A DNA stretch of 9,928 nucleotides from Acidobacteriaceae bacterium (GTDB taxonomy: Bacteria; Acidobacteriota; Terriglobia; Terriglobales; Acidobacteriaceae): assembly GCA_003162255.1 (NCBI GenBank), contig PMMJ01000293.1, positions 11,439-21,366 on the forward strand, given 5' to 3'. Shown piece by piece: positions 7,077 through 9,928 of this stretch. Within the stretch, counting starts at the first letter, position 1, and every line of letters begins with the position of its first letter. Below the pieces are notes generated by a model. It did not search any database and was not told the DNA's origin. It saw only the letters and a list, made by a program, of their open reading frames with translations. The position numbers were made by a program, and so were the translations under genes.

Positions 7077-7613
7077 TTAGGCAGGTTGCCACAATTCGAT
7101 TGGATTTCCCTCAGGGTCATGCAGGCGGGCAAACCGTCCGACGTTGGGATAAGATTCCGGGTCAACCTTAATCTCTATCCCTGCAGTTCGTAGCTGGGCT
7201 GCCATTTTGTCGAGATCCCGAACTCGAAAGTTCACCATCCAGACCTTGCTGGCATCCCCGAAATATTTGGTCGTCTCAGGAAAAGGAGTGAAAGCCGTGG
7301 GGCCTGCCTCTTGCTCCCAAACGGGATCCCCTTCCTTCGATGGTGTGAGCGAGACTCCCAGGTGCTGCTGGTACCAACTCCCCAACGCTTTCGGATCGTG
7401 CGCTCGGAAGAATAGCCCTCCGATTCCCGTCACTTTTTCCATTTCCGCTCCTGTAGCGACCCCATTCCTAACAAGTGCCCCCGCAGCGGGAGGAGAGGTC
7501 ATTGGCTGTGTGCCCGTCTGCGCCGCTATGCCTAGTCGATCCCGGCTCAAGATGAAGCCCGACCCAAAAGCAAAGGAGAGGATTCGTAGCAGTTGGCGTC
7601 TGTGAAAACGCAT
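7077..7613 (-). CDS. VOC (glyoxalase/bleomycin-resistance fold) protein with N-terminal leader
   Basis: 178 aa. Residues about 59-178 are one vicinal-oxygen-chelate domain: GLFFRAHDPKALGSWYQQHLGV (key residues Asp72-Pro73, Trp80-Tyr81, Leu85-Gly86), then VNFRVRDLD (127-135) and the C-terminal ARLHDPEGNPIELWQP with metal-ligand-type Glu173. Substrate cannot be told; such proteins range from lyases to dioxygenases and binding proteins. Residues 1-57 are an extra leader with a twin Arg (HRRQLLRI, 4-11), a hydrophobic run (11-22) and a possible cleavage site near GIAAQ (28-32), then a low-complexity linker. Two starts are plausible: ATG 7613 with GAGGG about 5-9 nt upstream, and ATG 7442 (Met58) with AGGAG 5 nt upstream, giving a 121 aa cytosolic-type protein of normal length. 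I give the longer form. Convergent with the GvpL/F gene. Confidence 0.85.
   Translation of the reverse strand: MRFHRRQLLRILSFAFGSGFILSRDRLGIAAQTGTQPMTSPPAAGALVRNGVATGAEMEKVTGIGGLFFRAHDPKALGSWYQQHLGVSLTPSKEGDPVWEQEAGPTAFTPFPETTKYFGDASKVWMVNFRVRDLDKMAAQLRTAGIEIKVDPESYPNVGRFARLHDPEGNPIELWQPA
7448..7452 (-). promoter_or_regulatory. Internal Shine-Dalgarno for a second VOC start
   Basis: Minus-strand AGGAG with a CGGAA spacer sits 5 nt before the in-frame ATG at 7440-7442 (Met58 of the long form). It is closer to consensus than the site upstream of the first ATG. Translation from here would yield the VOC domain alone. Confidence 0.55.
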
Positions 7614-7777
7614 CCTACCCTCGTTCGGAGACTAGCGCGACCCGATCTACGATACCTGCGCAAATGAGATTCTGGCAAGCGCGAAGATGAGGTTCTGGGT
7701 GAGTGGTCGGCCAGCCGGAAGCTTCCACACTGCTTCTGCCCGGAATTCCTGCCAATGTGCAGCATTGTGCATCCAGT

Positions 7778-7795
7778 GTCACAACGCCTTGTGAC
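7778..7795. promoter_or_regulatory. Perfect palindrome GTCACAA-N4-TTGTGAC, possible operator
   Basis: GTCACAA (7778-7784) and TTGTGAC (7789-7795) are perfect inverted 7-bp arms around CGCC. It lies 165 bp upstream of the longer VOC start and between the divergent VOC and tldD genes. The geometry suits a dimeric regulator, but no regulator gene is in the window. Confidence 0.4.
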
Positions 7796-7829
7796 CAGGT
7801 TCCGACCCTTGCGTCTCGGAGATTCACCC

Positions 7830-7855
7830 TAAAATTCTGATTTGGAACAGGTTCC
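7830..7855 (+). promoter_or_regulatory. Possible -10 element with adjoining dyad
   Basis: TAAAAT (7830-7835) matches the -10 consensus at 5 of 6 positions; the only -35 candidate is a poor TTGCGT at 7809-7814 with a short 15-bp spacer. GGAAC-AG-GTTCC (7844-7855) follows around the expected transcription start, where an operator could act. Weak evidence. Confidence 0.22.
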
Positions 7856-8048
7856 CAAAATGGGACTCGCCCTCACACCCACTTACCCCTTTGGTGCCGC
7901 AAATGCTCATTCCCATTTCACTGAAGAGGTGGCCTCCGTTGGAAACTTCACTCTCGATGTTCTAGGCATCTCCACGTGTCCGTTCCTATCCCGGAGCGGC
8001 GTCAAGCTAGTCTCCTCAGATTCCCGCCACTTTCGCCTCTTTGAAAAA

Positions 8049-8080
8049 GGTGGCCCCGAAAGGGGCCGCTTTTTTTGTTT
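8049..8080 (+). terminator. Strong intrinsic terminator upstream of tldD, no gene in front
   Basis: GTGGCCCC (8050-8057) pairs with GGGGCCGC (8062-8069) around a GAAA tetraloop, including one T-G pair, followed by seven Ts (8070-8076), G and TTT. It points toward tldD and ends about 30 nt before its ATG. No + strand gene precedes it for over a kilobase, since the GvpL/F gene has its own terminator. It may end a short RNA or act as a leader attenuator. Confidence 0.9.
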
Positions 8081-8109
8081 CGCCCGCTCCTGTACACTCG
8101 CGGTTTCCA

Positions 8110-9834
8110 ATGAATTTCAAAAAAGTCATCTCCCTAATCATCATCCTCCTGTCGCTGCTTGCCATCTTTGGCCAAGAACCGCTGCACGCCCAAAAGCCAC
8201 TCGCCGCGTCCGACGATCTCCTGCTCGCAACCATGGAGAAGGAACTGCATCGCGGCCAGTTCGAGCTCGCCAAGCAGGATCCCGCGCCCTACTTCACCAG
8301 CTACAACGTGACCGACGGGGAGTCGCTGGTCGTACTTAGCGCGCAAGGTGGCATCCTCACGTCCACTCATGCCCGTCACCGCGCCGCCGACGTCAGCATG
8401 CGCATCGGCACTCCCGCTCTCGATAACACTCACGACCAGGAACGCTACTCCGGCATTTCTTCCGGCCAGCTTCCGCAGCGGGACGACCCCGACGCCATCG
8501 CTCGCGTCCTCTGGAGACTGACCTACGAGCAGTACCGCAAGGCCCGCCAAGCCTACACCAACGTGAAGACCAAGACCGCCGTCCGCGCCAAGGACGAGGA
8601 CGACTCGCCCGACTTTTCCCAGGAGAAGCCCTCGACTTACATCGAGAAAACGCCATCGCCTGCGTTTCCCGAGCAAAAGGCTTGGGAGGAACTGGCCCGC
8701 CGTTATTCCGCTTCGTTCCGCCAGTATCCGCAAGTCGAAGAGTCCTTGGTTTTTCTCTACGCCGAGCGCAGCCACAGTTACCTGGTCTCGACTGAAGGCA
8801 CGAAAATTGTCACCGCCGACGCCATCTTTCGCGTCATGATCCAGGCGGAAACCCGCGCCGACGACGGCATGCAACTGATGCGCGTCGAAACCTTCCAGTT
8901 TCCCGACCCGTCAAAAGTTCCCTCCGAAGCGGAAGTGGCGGCGAGCGTGAAGAAGATGGCGACCGACATGAGCGCGTTGCGCGCCGCTCCGCTCGCCGCA
9001 CCTTACAGTGGTCCCGCGCTGCTCTCGGGGCGCGCCGCCGCCGTTTTCTTTCATGAAGTGCTCGGCCATCGCGTCGAAGGACAGCGCCAGAGGGGCCGCG
9101 ACGAAGGGCAAACTTTCACCAAGAAGGTCAACGAAAAAATCATGCCCGAGTTCCTCAGCGTCACCGACGATCCCACGCTGCACACTCTCGCCGGCACGGA
9201 GCTGTCGGGCTTTTATCGCTTCGACGACGAAGGTGTTCCGGCCGCGCGCGTCGAGGTGGTCAAGGACGGCATCCTGAAGAATTTTCTGATGGGACGATTG
9301 CCCGTGAAGAATTTCAGCAACTCGAACGGGCACGGTCGCGCCCAATCTGGATTGATGCCGGTTGGCCGCCAGGGCAATCTCATCGTGACTTCTTCGAAGA
9401 CTATTCCAGACGCCCAACTGCGCACCCGCTTCATCGAAGAAATCAAGAAGCAGGGAAAGCCCTACGGTCTCTACTTCGAAGACATCCAGGGCGGATTCAC
9501 GCTGACCACGCGCGATCTGCCGCAAGCGTTTCAGGTATTGCCCGTCATGGTCTGGCGCGTTTACGCGGATGGGCGTCCCGATGAACTGGTGCGTGGCGTG
9601 GATATCGTTGGCACTCCGCTCACCGTGTTGACCGAGATCGCCGCCACCGGAGACACTACCAGCGTCTTCAATGGCATCTGCGGAGCCGAGTCCGGTAGCG
9701 TTGCTGTATCCGCGGCCTCTCCGGCCATGCTGTTTTCCGAAATGGAAGTGCAGAAACGAAAGTACGGCGACACGCGTCCTCCGATTCTTCCGCCTCCGCC
9801 CGGCGCAACCGGCGATAAGGGAGGCAAACAATGA
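8110..9834 (+). CDS. Exported TldD/PmbA-family metallopeptidase homologue
   Basis: 574 aa member of the TldD family (peptidase U62), longer than the roughly 480 aa cytosolic E. coli TldD. The N-terminus is a Sec-type signal peptide: basic MNFKK, hydrophobic VISLIIILLSLLAIF (6-20) and a likely cut after LHA (25-27), so the protein should work outside the cytoplasmic membrane. The zinc motif is HEVLGH (315-320: His315, Glu316, His320) followed by RVEGQ, and the third ligand expected in this family is Cys524 in GICGAESGSV. A charged, proline-rich insert (about 158-190) and a proline-rich tail (557-564) are unlike the core. The ATG at 8110 is chosen because the open frame further upstream begins at a TTG inside a terminator hairpin and would bury the signal peptide; the Shine-Dalgarno is weak. 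The stop overlaps the next ATG (ATGA), suggesting coupling to a partner gene. Substrate unknown. Confidence 0.92.
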   Translation: MNFKKVISLIIILLSLLAIFGQEPLHAQKPLAASDDLLLATMEKELHRGQFELAKQDPAPYFTSYNVTDGESLVVLSAQGGILTSTHARHRAADVSMRIGTPALDNTHDQERYSGISSGQLPQRDDPDAIARVLWRLTYEQYRKARQAYTNVKTKTAVRAKDEDDSPDFSQEKPSTYIEKTPSPAFPEQKAWEELARRYSASFRQYPQVEESLVFLYAERSHSYLVSTEGTKIVTADAIFRVMIQAETRADDGMQLMRVETFQFPDPSKVPSEAEVAASVKKMATDMSALRAAPLAAPYSGPALLSGRAAAVFFHEVLGHRVEGQRQRGRDEGQTFTKKVNEKIMPEFLSVTDDPTLHTLAGTELSGFYRFDDEGVPAARVEVVKDGILKNFLMGRLPVKNFSNSNGHGRAQSGLMPVGRQGNLIVTSSKTIPDAQLRTRFIEEIKKQGKPYGLYFEDIQGGFTLTTRDLPQAFQVLPVMVWRVYADGRPDELVRGVDIVGTPLTVLTEIAATGDTTSVFNGICGAESGSVAVSAASPAMLFSEMEVQKRKYGDTRPPILPPPPGATGDKGGKQ

Positions 9835-9928
9835 GCCGCCCCAAGATGATTGAAGACGCCTTCCCTCAGCGGCTAAAGCCGCGTTCACAATCATGCCGCA
9901 ATCGCAGCGCTGAAGCGCTGCGCCACCC
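9831..9928 (+). CDS. Partial ORF translationally coupled to tldD, cut by window edge
   Basis: The ATG overlaps the tldD stop (ATGA at 9831-9834) and has a strong ribosome-binding site, AGGGAGG, about 6 nt upstream. The frame stays open to the window end. In many genomes a second TldD/PmbA-family gene follows tldD, so a partner would be expected. The first residues, MSRPKMIEDAF, could begin such a protein, but from 9869 the frame runs through two palindromic repeat units and reads as Arg/Ser-rich sequence unlike a protein core. It may be a real gene with a repeat in its 5' end, a disrupted gene, or a false start before an intergenic repeat. Confidence 0.35.
   Translation, partial: MSRPKMIEDAFPQRLKPRSQSCRNRSAEALRH
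9869..9922. repeat. REP-like palindromic repeat pair
   Basis: Two perfect GC-rich palindromes sit 20 nt apart: GCGGCTAAAGCCGC (9869-9882) and CGCAGCGCTGAAGCGCTGCG (9903-9922), sharing the plan GC-arm, GCT, two purines, AGC, GC-arm. The flanks (CCCTCA before, CCACCC after) resemble the boundaries of short interspersed palindromic repeats I associate with acidobacterial genomes. Only this pair is seen in the window, and it may continue past the edge. Confidence 0.6.

Larger units (their letters stand above)
7614..8048. other. Long intergenic region upstream of tldD, no supported gene
   Basis: Short open frames occur on both strands but none has protein-like composition, a good ribosome-binding site or a family motif. 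The stretch carries two palindromes (7778-7795 and 7844-7855), a -10-like TAAAAT (7830-7835) and, just after it, a strong + strand terminator (8049-8080). It may serve as a regulatory region for the divergent VOC and tldD genes or encode a short RNA. Confidence 0.45.

Noticed and set aside
8041..8109. N-terminal extension of tldD from a TTG at 8041
   Set aside because: The TTG sits inside the terminator hairpin region, and the extension would put 23 residues before an obvious signal peptide.
8911..9894. 327-codon frame antisense to tldD
   Set aside because: Shadow of tldD, whose HEVLGH motif and signal peptide show the real frame.

Overview
The window looks like a chromosomal segment of a GC-rich, Gram-negative-type bacterium, most likely an Acidobacteriota member. 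That placement is inference from a type I AroD–AroE fusion, a signal-peptide-bearing TldD homologue, a secreted protein of a style I associate with acidobacterial genomes, and short GC-rich palindromic repeats at the right edge. No marker gene fixes the taxon. I see no tRNA, rRNA, CRISPR array, insertion sequence or phage gene.

Layout, left to right: folP (+, dihydropteroate synthase, folate pathway) faces a membrane sensor histidine kinase (-) whose ATP-binding half is intact but whose phospho-acceptor His is Gly. Next is a secreted protein of unknown function (-) with its own intrinsic terminator. A divergent promoter region separates it from aroDE (+), a fused 3-dehydroquinate dehydratase/shikimate dehydrogenase. 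After a 412-nt gap comes a lone GvpL/GvpF-family gene (+) ending in a textbook terminator. Then a VOC/glyoxalase-fold gene (-) with two good in-frame starts, one of which adds an export-like leader. A 496-nt gap follows, with two palindromes and a strong + strand terminator that has no gene in front of it. The last complete gene is an exported TldD-type metallopeptidase homologue (+), joined by an ATGA overlap to an ORF that runs off the window and holds two palindromic repeat units.

The genes do not form one pathway. folP and aroDE are housekeeping: AroDE supplies shikimate toward chorismate, from which folate's pABA derives, and FolP uses pABA, but they are not an operon here. Orientations and terminators suggest mostly single-gene transcription units; the clear exception is tldD plus the overlapping ORF. 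No complete new multi-gene system is evident. The items most worth a second look are the His-less kinase, the orphan GvpL/F, the two-start VOC protein, the exported TldD with a repeat-bearing downstream ORF, and the orphan terminator upstream of tldD.
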